Shown: positions 1 to 5,762 of the stretch, piece after piece
Position numbering within the stretch: the first letter of the stretch is position 1
Layout of the letters: each line of letters starts with the position of its first letter
DNA from: CAZZNQ01 sp964655775
GTDB taxonomy: Bacteria; Planctomycetota; Brocadiia; SM23-32
DNA: 7,225 nucleotides
Direction: 5' to 3'
Assembly (NCBI GenBank): GCA_964655775.1
Contig: CAZZNQ010000130.1
Coordinates: forward strand, 1-7,225
Position numbers and translations under genes: made by a program
Notes under the pieces: model-generated
Told to the model about the DNA's origin: nothing
The model's database searches: none
Seen by the model: only the letters and a program-made list of their open reading frames with translations

Positions 1-848
1 AGGCAGAGGATGATGGGCGGCTCGTGTGGGCGAAGAACCTCTACGACCTCTACGGCATCGGACGCCGCCCGGACGTCGGCAGCGGCCGGAGGGACTTCGG
101 CCTCACAAGCTCGCCGCTGCTACACGGGAACGCAGTCATCGTCGAGGTCGGGAGTGAGAAAGGGACGGTGATGGCGTTCGATGGAGACAACGGTGAGCGG
201 ATGTGGTCTTCCGAGTGCACCGAACCTGCCGGCCACACCAGCGGACCTGTGCTGATTAACGTGGACGGAATCCCGTGCCTGGCCACGCTCACGCTCCGCA
301 GGCTCGTGGTCATGCGCATTGACGGAGGGCATGAAGGCGAGACCCTCTGCGACTACCCCTGGCGTACGGACTACGCCTGCAACATCCCCACGCCTGCCGT
401 CAGCGGCAACCGTGTGGTACTGACCTCGGGCTACAACCAACGCAAGACGAGCCTTCTGGAGGTCTCTGCGCGGGGCGTGCGGCCAGTGTGGACGTCGCGG
501 GACCATGCGCTTGTGTCAAGCCCGGTGGTTTTCGGCGATCGCGTCTTCCTGCTCGCCGGCTCGCTGAAATGCCTTGATATGGCGACGGGAAAGCGGGTGT
601 GGTCCGGGGGACGATTCGGTCACGGCTCATGCGTCGCTATGGCGGGTGACGGAAAGGTGATTGCCTTCGGGGACGGCAGACTCGGTCTGATTGACGCGGC
701 TCCGCAGATTCAGCAGTACCGCGAGCTGAGCCGAGTGGACAGAATCGTCCCAGGCCCGTGCTATCCGCACGTCTTTGCATCGGACGGCCTCGTCTTCTGC
801 AAGGACAGAGCGGGAAACATGGTCTGCCTCAGCGCGACGAACGGATGA
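1..848 (+). CDS. PQQ-like (BamB-type) beta-propeller repeat protein, 3' part, 5' end outside window
   Basis: The frame is already open at base 3 and reads AEDDGRLVWAKNL before a GTG at 24, so the gene begins upstream and that GTG is an internal valine. About 281 residues are visible. Repeating units have the PQQ/quinoprotein propeller form: a 'SSP-x-hydrophobic-x-G-x-x-V' strand followed by an 'L-x-x-D-x-x-TG-x-x-W' strand. Examples are SSPLLHGNAVIVEV with AFDGDNGERMW, TPAVSGNRVVLTSG, and SSPVVFGDRVFLLAG with CLDMATGKRVW. About five blades can be counted and the protein ends in a half blade (LVFCKDRAGNMVCLSATNG). Such propellers are usually exported and act as binding or assembly scaffolds; many environmental bacteria carry large paralogous sets. 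No catalytic residues are evident. A signal peptide cannot be checked because the N-terminus is missing. The IS630 element lies about 30 bases after the stop and does not disrupt the gene. The fold is clear, the role is not. Confidence 0.85.
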   Translation, partial: AEDDGRLVWAKNLYDLYGIGRRPDVGSGRRDFGLTSSPLLHGNAVIVEVGSEKGTVMAFDGDNGERMWSSECTEPAGHTSGPVLINVDGIPCLATLTLRRLVVMRIDGGHEGETLCDYPWRTDYACNIPTPAVSGNRVVLTSGYNQRKTSLLEVSARGVRPVWTSRDHALVSSPVVFGDRVFLLAGSLKCLDMATGKRVWSGGRFGHGSCVAMAGDGKVIAFGDGRLGLIDAAPQIQQYRELSRVDRIVPGPCYPHVFASDGLVFCKDRAGNMVCLSATNG

Positions 849-880
849 TTGCAACCAAGGCCTCTAAGCGCTCTTACATA

Positions 881-892
881 AGTGGTCCGAGG
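881..892 (+). repeat. Putative left terminal inverted repeat of the IS630 element
   Basis: AGTGGTCCGAGG directly follows a TA dinucleotide (879-880). It matches the reverse complement of the proposed right end (AGCGGTCCCGCG) at 8 of 12 positions, 7 of them in the first 8. The match is short and imperfect and gains weight mainly from the TA flanks and its position relative to the transposase region. Confidence 0.45.
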
Positions 893-959
893 ATTGGCTT
901 TGCCCTCGCGATTCGGGCCTGACGGTGCTCAGGTGGGCTCCGGTGGGGAGGGTAGCGGG

Positions 960-2034
960 ATGAGGTATGTCAGGGAATTGTCCGATCAAGAGCAGGGCGA
1001 TGTGCAGAAAGCTCTGAAGGAATGGAGAGATCCTTCGGAGGTGCGCAGAGTGCGCGCCCTGCGGCTCTTTCACAAGGGCTGGACGGCCCCGCAGATCGCC
1101 GAGGTCCTGGACTGCACCCGCCGGTCGGTCAGGCATTGGATCGACCTCTACGAAGCGGAGGGATTGAAGGGACTCAGGACCAGGCCGCGCTCGGACCGGC
1201 CTCCGAAGGTCGACGAGCACTACAGACGGATGCTCAAGGAGACTCTGGAGACTGTGCCCCGCGGACTCGGGCTGCCTTTAACCGCTGCCCGTTGCCCGGC
1301 TGGGCATCTACGTGGACAAAAAAGACCGACGTCACGGTCAGTTATGGGCACCTGAGCCGTCTGCTCAGGGAACTGGGCTACGTCTACAAACGCGCTCGCC
1401 ACGACCTCTGGCGCGAGCGGGACCAGGGCACTACAAGCTGAGGAAAGAGGAGCTTGAGGAACTTAAAAAGGGGCTCTTGATCCGGAAGCGGACTCCGAAC
1501 TGATCTTTGTGGACGAATCGGAAGTGCAACTGCATCCCCCGCTGAAAAAAGGTCCGGGCCAGGCGGGGAGAGCCGGCACGCGTGCCGGCCGCCGGTGACG
1601 ATAAGAAGCGGGCCGTCTTCGGCGGGTGAAACTGCCGAACCGAGCGGTTCGCCTGGCGGATATCGGAGCACAAGAACAGCGAGGCTTTTCTGGAGTTCCT
1701 GGATCATCTGTTGGCGAACCGTCCAGAGGGGCGCCGGTTGGTACTCGTAATGGACAATGCCGGCTGCCACCGGGCCAAGAAGGTGCAGCGTCTTCTACGG
1801 GAGCAAGCGGGGCGGCTAGAGCCCTTCTGGCTGCCGCCCTACAGCCCGGAACTGAACCTGATCGGATATGCCTGGGGTAACCTGAAGGAGACGGCGACAG
1901 ACAACTGCTTTTTCGGAGACGTAGAAAGAATGGAGAATGCTGTCGCCCAAGCACGTTGCCAATTGAACTCCAGTACCCACTCACCACTCCAACTCCACTT
2001 CAAATCATTGGAAGGCTTTCGCGGGACCGCTTAG
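960..2034 (+). pseudogene. IS630-family transposase, broken by several frameshifts and a stop
   Basis: The start is the ATG at 960, preceded by a strong GGGGAGGG (945-952). Residues 1-106 are intact in the first frame and hold a winged helix-turn-helix (about residues 31-62, ending TRRSVRHW). Homology then moves between frames: a piece with FNRCPL near 1277, LGIYVDKK near 1298, VSYGHLSRLLRELGYVYKR (to about 1420), GHYKLRKEELEELKKG (to about 1467), FVDESEVQLHPP (about 1506-1540), and from about 1579 the last frame to the end. An in-frame TGA lies at 1627-1629. Catalytic region: first Asp in FVDESEV (codon 1512-1514), second Asp in VMDNAGCH (1753-1755). The third acid, expected as Glu in the 'SPELNPIE' motif, is Gly (SPELNLIG, codon 1864-1866). 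Joined, the pieces give about 358 codons, close to full family length, so decay is by small indels rather than truncation. No active transposase is expected. Confidence 0.9.
2020..2031 (-). repeat. Putative right terminal inverted repeat of the IS630 element
   Basis: This is the partner of the repeat at 881-892, read on the minus strand as AGCGGTCCCGCG. It lies inside the last codons of the transposase (residues R-G-T-A) and is followed by TA at 2032-2033, the expected IS630 target duplication. Confidence 0.45.
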
Positions 2035-2254
2035 GCCCAGCTACGGCCCAACCTCTCAGACTCTCACCGCCGAGAGTAGGTACGGGTCAGTAATGTCGAT
2101 TGGATTGAGGTGGCCACGGCGACGGCAGAACGTTACCATGCCGGCAGGCAGTGATGCTGCGGTCCACACCCGCACCCAGAGGAGTATCGAGAAGCGACGG
2201 ACAGCGCAGGCCTGTCAAGACCAGACATGAACCCCTGGCCGCAGAAGGCCGCCG

Positions 2255-3259
2255 ATGAGTTCACGGTCGCTCGAATTGAAACCCGTTCCCCGGACGGCGG
2301 TCTTCCAGGACCCGGACTATTACATCTGGGGCGGCAGCATGGTGCGCTCGCCCGACGGCGTGTGCCACCTGTTCTACTCGCGGTGGCCGCGGGAACTCGG
2401 GATGCCCGCCTGGGTCACGCACAGTGAGGTCGCGCACGCGACCGCTCCCGATCCGCTCGGCCCTTTCGAGTTCCGCGACGTAGGTCTGCTGCCGCGCGGC
2501 GCAGAGCACTGGGACGGCACAGTGACCCACAACCCGACGGTGCACTACTTCGATGGCACGTACTATCTCTGCTACACCGGGAACACCGGCGACCAAGTCG
2601 TGGTTCGCGAAGGGCTGAACTGGACGCACCGCAACAACCAACGCGTGGGCGTGGCGATCAGCGACAGTCCCAGTGGCCCGTGGAAGCGAAAGGACGTTCC
2701 GCTCATTGACGTGGGCGCAGAAGACGACGCAGCAGACCGGCTGTGCACGACGAACCCCTCAATGACGCGGATGCTCGACGGGTCGTACCTCCTGATCTAC
2801 AAAGGCGTGGCGCGCAAGAATCCGCTTCCATTTGGCGGTCCCGTGGTTCACCTGGCGGCAAAATCGCCGTCGCCGGCCGGCCCCTTCGTGAAACATCCCG
2901 ACCCTATCTTCACCAAGCCCGCAGAGGCGTTCCCAGCCGAAGACCCGTGCATCTGGCTGGAGGGCCAAACCTACTTCGCCATCGTCAAGGACTTCAACGG
3001 GCACTTCACAGGTGCTGACCTGTCGCTAGCCTTGTTCTGGTCAGAGGATGGGTTCCACTGGCGTCCAACCAAGCATCCTCTCGTATCGACTACAGAACTG
3101 ACGTGGGAAGACGGCTCCAAGCAGAAGCTCCACCGGCTGGAACGCCCCCAGGTCTGGCTCCGTGACGGACATCCCGCAGTCCTGTACTGTGCGGCCTCGC
3201 CCGACCCATCGGAGAGTCACTCCTTCAATGTACACATTCCACTGAACGAGTGCTTGTGA
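2255..3259 (+). CDS. Glycoside hydrolase-like five-bladed beta-propeller protein (GH43/GH-F-type fold)
   Basis: The protein has 334 residues. The ATG at 2255 is chosen because AGAAGG (2243-2248) lies six bases upstream and the first motif follows about 18 residues later. Features typical of GH43/GH32-type propellers: FQDPDYYIWGGS (17-28), whose early Asp is a candidate catalytic base; HWDGTVTHNPTVHYFDGTYYLCYTG (two blocks, 85-109); VAISDSPSGPW (133-143); NPSMTRMLDGSYLLIYKG (167-184); AEDPCIW (228-234), whose acids are candidate catalytic or pKa-modulating residues; and HRLERPQVWL (293-302). Each blade shows the 'DG-x-Y-x-L/F-x-Y' strand usual for the fold. There is no signal peptide or membrane segment, so a cytoplasmic enzyme acting on short imported saccharides is likely. 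The substrate cannot be read from sequence, and the assignment of individual catalytic residues is inference. The gene stands alone between two dead insertion sequences with no obvious operon partner. The frame is intact. Confidence 0.8.
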   Translation: MSSRSLELKPVPRTAVFQDPDYYIWGGSMVRSPDGVCHLFYSRWPRELGMPAWVTHSEVAHATAPDPLGPFEFRDVGLLPRGAEHWDGTVTHNPTVHYFDGTYYLCYTGNTGDQVVVREGLNWTHRNNQRVGVAISDSPSGPWKRKDVPLIDVGAEDDAADRLCTTNPSMTRMLDGSYLLIYKGVARKNPLPFGGPVVHLAAKSPSPAGPFVKHPDPIFTKPAEAFPAEDPCIWLEGQTYFAIVKDFNGHFTGADLSLALFWSEDGFHWRPTKHPLVSTTELTWEDGSKQKLHRLERPQVWLRDGHPAVLYCAASPDPSESHSFNVHIPLNECL

Positions 3260-3268
3260 CCTGGCGAC

Positions 3269-3288
3269 CGTGGCAGCCACATGCCACG
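3269..3288 (+). terminator. Stem-loop just after the glycosidase-like gene, possible transcription terminator
   Basis: CGTGGCA (3269-3275) and TGCCACG (3282-3288) form a perfect 7-bp stem with a 6-base loop, starting nine bases after the stop codon of the glycosidase-like gene. No run of T follows, so it is not a canonical intrinsic terminator. It could protect the 3' end or act with Rho. The position makes a role plausible; the sequence alone does not establish one. Confidence 0.35.
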
Positions 3289-3433
3289 ACCGCTCGCGGC
3301 CATGCTCTCACTACCTTGTCACGCCGCAACACCTGCCTTACACGCACCTTTTCCTGAGCAAGCTCGCGCGGCAGTTAGACGTCTCCTGCAGGAATAGATG
3401 TCAAACCCCGACGCCATCATCCACGAAGTGGAA

Positions 3434-3458
3434 TGGAGTCCGTATTGTTGTGTAAGAG
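3434..3458 (+). repeat. IS256-type left terminal inverted repeat
   Basis: The core GTCCGTATTGTTGTGTAA (3438-3455) matches the IS256 terminal sequence as I remember it (GTCCGTATAATTGTGTAA) at 16 of 18 positions. It lies about 75 bases upstream of the transposase start, the usual arrangement at the left end of this family. The comparison is from memory, not from an alignment. Confidence 0.65.
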
Positions 3459-3532
3459 CGGCTGAATAAGAAGTGGCGAGCCGTTAGCATCTCCAGGTTT
3501 CGATAAAAATCCTGTAGTGAAAGGAGATGCGC

Positions 3533-3776
3533 GTGGGTCGCCGAGATGATGGTAGGCATTTGCTCGCTCTTTGGCAAGAGGGAATCGGGGAGGATGAGGA
3601 TCCGCTGCGTCGGCTGGCGGAGATGATGCTGCAGCATCTGCTGGAACAGGAGACGACGGCGTTCCTCGGCGCGGAGCCCCACCAGGGTACTGCGGAGCGT
3701 CGGGGCTACCGCAACGGCCATACGCCCCGCACGTTCACCAGTCCCAGGCAGGCGGCCGGCAGGCGGGTGCCCCCTT
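3533..3776 (+). pseudogene. IS256-family transposase, N-terminal fragment only
   Basis: The likely native start is the GTG at 3533, six bases after AAAGGAG (3520-3526); the ATG at 3527 touches that site and is too close. The visible part matches the conserved IS256 N-terminal region: an acidic amphipathic stretch with LRRLAEMMLQHLLEQE, then FLGAE, then ERRGYRNGHTPRTF (RRGYRNG at 3698-3718). The next block should resemble a basic 'TRVGxLELRVP' and is already eroded (SPRQAAGRRVP). The sequence after that has no transposase character, and the catalytic DDE core is absent. The frame stays open into the next gene only by chance, so the product is not functional. Full-length relatives have about 400 residues. 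Confidence 0.8.
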
Positions 3777-4100
3777 GGCGTCGCGGCCACAACGGTCAAG
3801 CGCAGCAGCGGCGAGGGTCAACTCCGGGAACCCTACCTACCCCGCCAGCTTCTGCAACGCCCGGGGGCACCGGATCGCTCTGCTCAAGGGGGACATCGCT
3901 TGGTGATGCCGCTGCCGAGCTGGACAGGGTCGTCTGTGCCCCGCAGGTCCTCGCCGCCCACACAGACGCTCGGCCACTCCGCCCCTTCCTAAGGCCCCGT
4001 CAACTCCGGAACCGCGGCAACAGATCCTTTCACACTGACTGGCAAAAGAACCGGCAACCTGGCTGTGCCCGGACCGGCCCTGCTTCCCAAATCCGGCCTC
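3777..4100. other. Gene-free stretch between IS256 remnant and operon promoter
   Basis: No convincing gene is seen on either strand. The open frames here are chance frames of GC-rich DNA: the residues are rich in P, G, R and S without motifs, and nothing recognisable from the rest of an IS256 transposase was found. It may be decayed insertion-sequence DNA or old intergenic sequence. Confidence 0.55.
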
Positions 4101-4129
4101 TTGACTTGCCGGCCGGTCGGTGCTATTGT
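4101..4129 (+). promoter_or_regulatory. Putative sigma70-type promoter of the membrane-protein/DUF4129/DUF4350/MoxR operon
   Basis: TTGACT (4101-4106, 5 of 6 to the -35 consensus) and TATTGT (4124-4129, 4 of 6 to the -10 consensus) are separated by exactly 17 bases. Transcription would start near 4136 and leave a leader of about 78 bases before the ATG at 4214. It is the best promoter-like site I found in the window and is in the right place for the operon. Confidence 0.55.
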
Positions 4130-4135
4130 CCGGCC
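4111..4135. promoter_or_regulatory. Inverted repeat overlapping the operon promoter, possible operator
   Basis: GGCCGG (4111-4116) and CCGGCC (4130-4135) are perfect reverse complements 13 bases apart. One arm lies in the promoter spacer and the other just after the -10 element, a layout suited to a repressor. The arms are short and GC-only in a GC-rich genome, so chance is a real alternative. Confidence 0.25.
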
Positions 4136-4213
4136 AGCGCCGTACGGCAAAGAAGGGGTCCGTTGGGATTGCCTGTTGTCTGCACTTCACACCAAGCTGT
4201 CGAGGAGGCGGGG

Positions 4214-5053
4214 ATGGCGACACTTGAGTTCCAACCGATGTCCGTCGGGCAGATTCTTGACCGCACGTTCACGCTCTATCGCCGTAACTTCCTTCACTAC
4301 ATCGCCATAGTGGCGGTGGCCGTGGTGCCGTTCCGCGTGTTGCTCTACCTTGCCATGGTTCTGGTGGACGACATGGTCGGGATGGCCGAAAACGAGGCGC
4401 AGTCGGCTTTGGCTGTGATGATGATCGTGACGGGCATCATAGGGATGATCATTGCCGCGATCGCCCAGGCGCTGGCCAGGGCCGCTTTGCTCCGGGCCGT
4501 ATCGGGGTCCTACCTCGGCGAAGACGTGTCGCTCGGGCAGGCCTACCGGAAGGCGCTGCCGCGGCTGTGGTCCATCCTGGTGGCCGGGTTCCTGGTGGGC
4601 ATAATCACGTGGCTCGGGCTCCTTCTGCTGATCGTGCCCGGCGTCATATTCGCCGCCGCATTCGCCCTGACGATACCGGGCATCGTGGTGGAAGACCTGG
4701 GGGCCACGGAAGGGATGGGGCGAAGCTGGCATCTGACGCGCGGCAATCGGTCCAAGGTGCTCGGCCTGCTCCTGCTGGTCTGGCTGATAGGACTTGTCGT
4801 TGGGGCAACCTTGGGGTTCGCAGGAGGGTTCGTGGCGGCGCCCCTGGCCCAGATGAATGACTATGTCGGTAGCGTCGTAGAGGACTTGTTCTCGATGGTT
4901 GCTATCGTCTTGACAACACCGATCGGCGCCACTGCGACGATTCTGCTTTACTACGACCTTCGGATCCGCAAGGAAGGCTTCGACCTGGAGATGCTGGCGG
5001 AGCGAATGGGCACGGATAGGAGCGTCGACGATGCGTCTGGCCCTGCGCGGTAG
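4214..5053 (+). CDS. Polytopic membrane protein resembling the GPDPase membrane domain family
   Basis: The protein has 279 residues. The ATG at 4214 is set by GGAGG (4204-4208) five bases upstream and by the conserved N-terminus 'LEFQPMSVGQILDRTFTLYRRNF', here split as residues 4-14 and 15-26. About six hydrophobic segments follow: roughly 27-50, 66-92, 116-140, 142-158, 182-208 and 222-247. The C-terminus carries ILLYYDLRIRKEGFDLEML (243-261), a signature I associate with integral membrane proteins annotated as 'glycerophosphoryl diester phosphodiesterase membrane domain'. That name comes from a fusion partner; no phosphodiesterase catalytic domain is present here, so it is likely a structural or transport-like membrane component. 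Its frame is open upstream to 3527 without any real coding content, so a longer start is an artefact. The gene overlaps the next one by 23 bases and is probably the first gene of the operon. Confidence 0.8.
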   Translation: MATLEFQPMSVGQILDRTFTLYRRNFLHYIAIVAVAVVPFRVLLYLAMVLVDDMVGMAENEAQSALAVMMIVTGIIGMIIAAIAQALARAALLRAVSGSYLGEDVSLGQAYRKALPRLWSILVAGFLVGIITWLGLLLLIVPGVIFAAAFALTIPGIVVEDLGATEGMGRSWHLTRGNRSKVLGLLLLVWLIGLVVGATLGFAGGFVAAPLAQMNDYVGSVVEDLFSMVAIVLTTPIGATATILLYYDLRIRKEGFDLEMLAERMGTDRSVDDASGPAR

Positions 5054-5762
5054 CATCCTGGCGGCGGCGCTGGCGATGGGGTTGTGGCTGCAGGCGGCGA
5101 CTTCGTCCGCGCAGACACGGGACACGCCGCAGAGGGATGGCTCATTCGAGAGACCGTCGAGGGAACTGGTCGTGCGCGAGGTGCGCGGCGTGCTCTCCGA
5201 GCCCAGGTTCCGTCCCAAGAAGAATCTCTGGCAGTGGACTATGGAAAAGCTGTCTTCGTGGAGCGGGGCGGACTCCTGGACCTTACCGAAGTGGACCGCG
5301 ATCGTCTTCTGGATCTTCTCAGCGTGGTGCCTTCTTGCCCTGATAGCGGTGCTCGTGCACATCTGCTGGTCGGCGCTGCGGCTGTTGCCCAGACCGCGGC
5401 TCGGGGCCGGCTTGAGTGCGCGCCGCGCGTCGGAGCGGGACGAAGCGGACTTCGGCCGCCTGCAGCAGGAGATGGAGCAACTGGCGGCCGGAGGCAATTA
5501 CAGAGATGCCCTCCAGGTGATGTTGCTGGCGCTGATACGGCGGCTGGCGGACATGGGCATCCTCGGCTTCCACCGCAGCAAGACGAACGGGGATTATCTC
5601 CGGGAGTTCCCGCGCGATCACGACGACTGGGACCGGTTCCGCCGGTTCGTCATAGCCTCCGATACACTCCTCTACAGCGCCGCCGGCTGCGGGGCCGACC
5701 AGTACCAACGGATGCACGAGGTGTTCGAAGGAATTCGAAACAGTGTCGAGCAACAAATCTGA
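5031..5762 (+). CDS. DUF4129 domain membrane protein
   Basis: The protein has 243 residues. The ATG at 5031 is preceded by TAGGAG (5017-5022). The N-terminus is a signal peptide-like segment (about 1-27, hydrophobic core LAALAMGLWL-type, ending ATSSAQ). Next come a short external region (about 28-87), a membrane segment (about 88-112, IVFWIFSAWCLLALIAVLVH), a basic stretch, and a cytoplasmic DUF4129 domain (about 135-240). The domain shows the usual pattern: GNYRDALQVMLLALIRRLAD, then LREF, then a helix with FRRFVIASDTLLY and a final QYQRMHEVFEGI. DUF4129 is often fused to transglutaminase domains or found beside MoxR/DUF58 genes; its biochemical role is unknown. This copy lacks the transglutaminase part, and its external region is only about 60 residues. 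It overlaps the genes on both sides (23 and 20 bases), so coupled translation is likely. Confidence 0.85.
   Translation: MRLALRGSILAAALAMGLWLQAATSSAQTRDTPQRDGSFERPSRELVVREVRGVLSEPRFRPKKNLWQWTMEKLSSWSGADSWTLPKWTAIVFWIFSAWCLLALIAVLVHICWSALRLLPRPRLGAGLSARRASERDEADFGRLQQEMEQLAAGGNYRDALQVMLLALIRRLADMGILGFHRSKTNGDYLREFPRDHDDWDRFRRFVIASDTLLYSAAGCGADQYQRMHEVFEGIRNSVEQQI

Larger units (their letters stand above)
881..2031 (+). mobile_element. Degenerate IS630-family insertion sequence (Tc1/mariner superfamily)
   Basis: The element is about 1.15 kb, normal for IS630. It holds one transposase reading region (960-2034), now a pseudogene. IS630 elements insert at TA and duplicate it. TA is present just outside both proposed edges, at 879-880 and 2032-2033. 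The outermost bases form an imperfect inverted repeat: the left begins AGTGGTCC and the right, read on the other strand, begins AGCGGTCC (7 of 8). An alternative left edge at the TA at 865-866 gives a shorter outer match (ctaagcg at 864-870 against cgcttag at 2028-2034) but poorer agreement further in, so I prefer 881. The family call is secure from the protein; the exact ends are inferred. Confidence 0.8.
3434..3776 (+). mobile_element. Left-end remnant of an IS256-family (Mutator-type) insertion sequence
   Basis: It comprises a recognisable terminal repeat (3434-3458), an untranslated leader, and the first ~80 codons of an IS256-family transposase. Homology fades after about 3776. No copy of the right terminal repeat in inverted orientation is visible between here and 4213. 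Intact family members are about 1.3 kb, so roughly three quarters of the element is gone. The right boundary is approximate. Confidence 0.75.

Noticed and set aside
24..848. GTG at 24 as a true start of the propeller gene
   Set aside because: The frame is open to the window edge, and the residues before it (DGRL) complete a propeller strand with VWAKNL, so the start is upstream.
849..879. Promoter-like TTGCAA (849) with TTACAT (874) upstream of the IS630 element
   Set aside because: The spacer is 19 bases and both boxes are weak; it would only drive a dead transposase.
2060..2077. ACTCTC/GAGAGT stem-loop after the IS630 element as a terminator
   Set aside because: The stem has only 6 bp, no T run follows, and no intact gene ends just before it.
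3817..4009. Direct repeat GTCAACTCCGG at 3817-3827 and 3999-4009
   Set aside because: An 11-base repeat is expected by chance several times in a window this long, and no structure links the two copies.
4187..5497. Long minus-strand open frame of 436 codons
   Set aside because: It lies antisense to the membrane protein and DUF4129 genes. Its His/Arg/Gln-rich composition is typical of a shadow frame in GC-rich DNA, and it shows no family motif.
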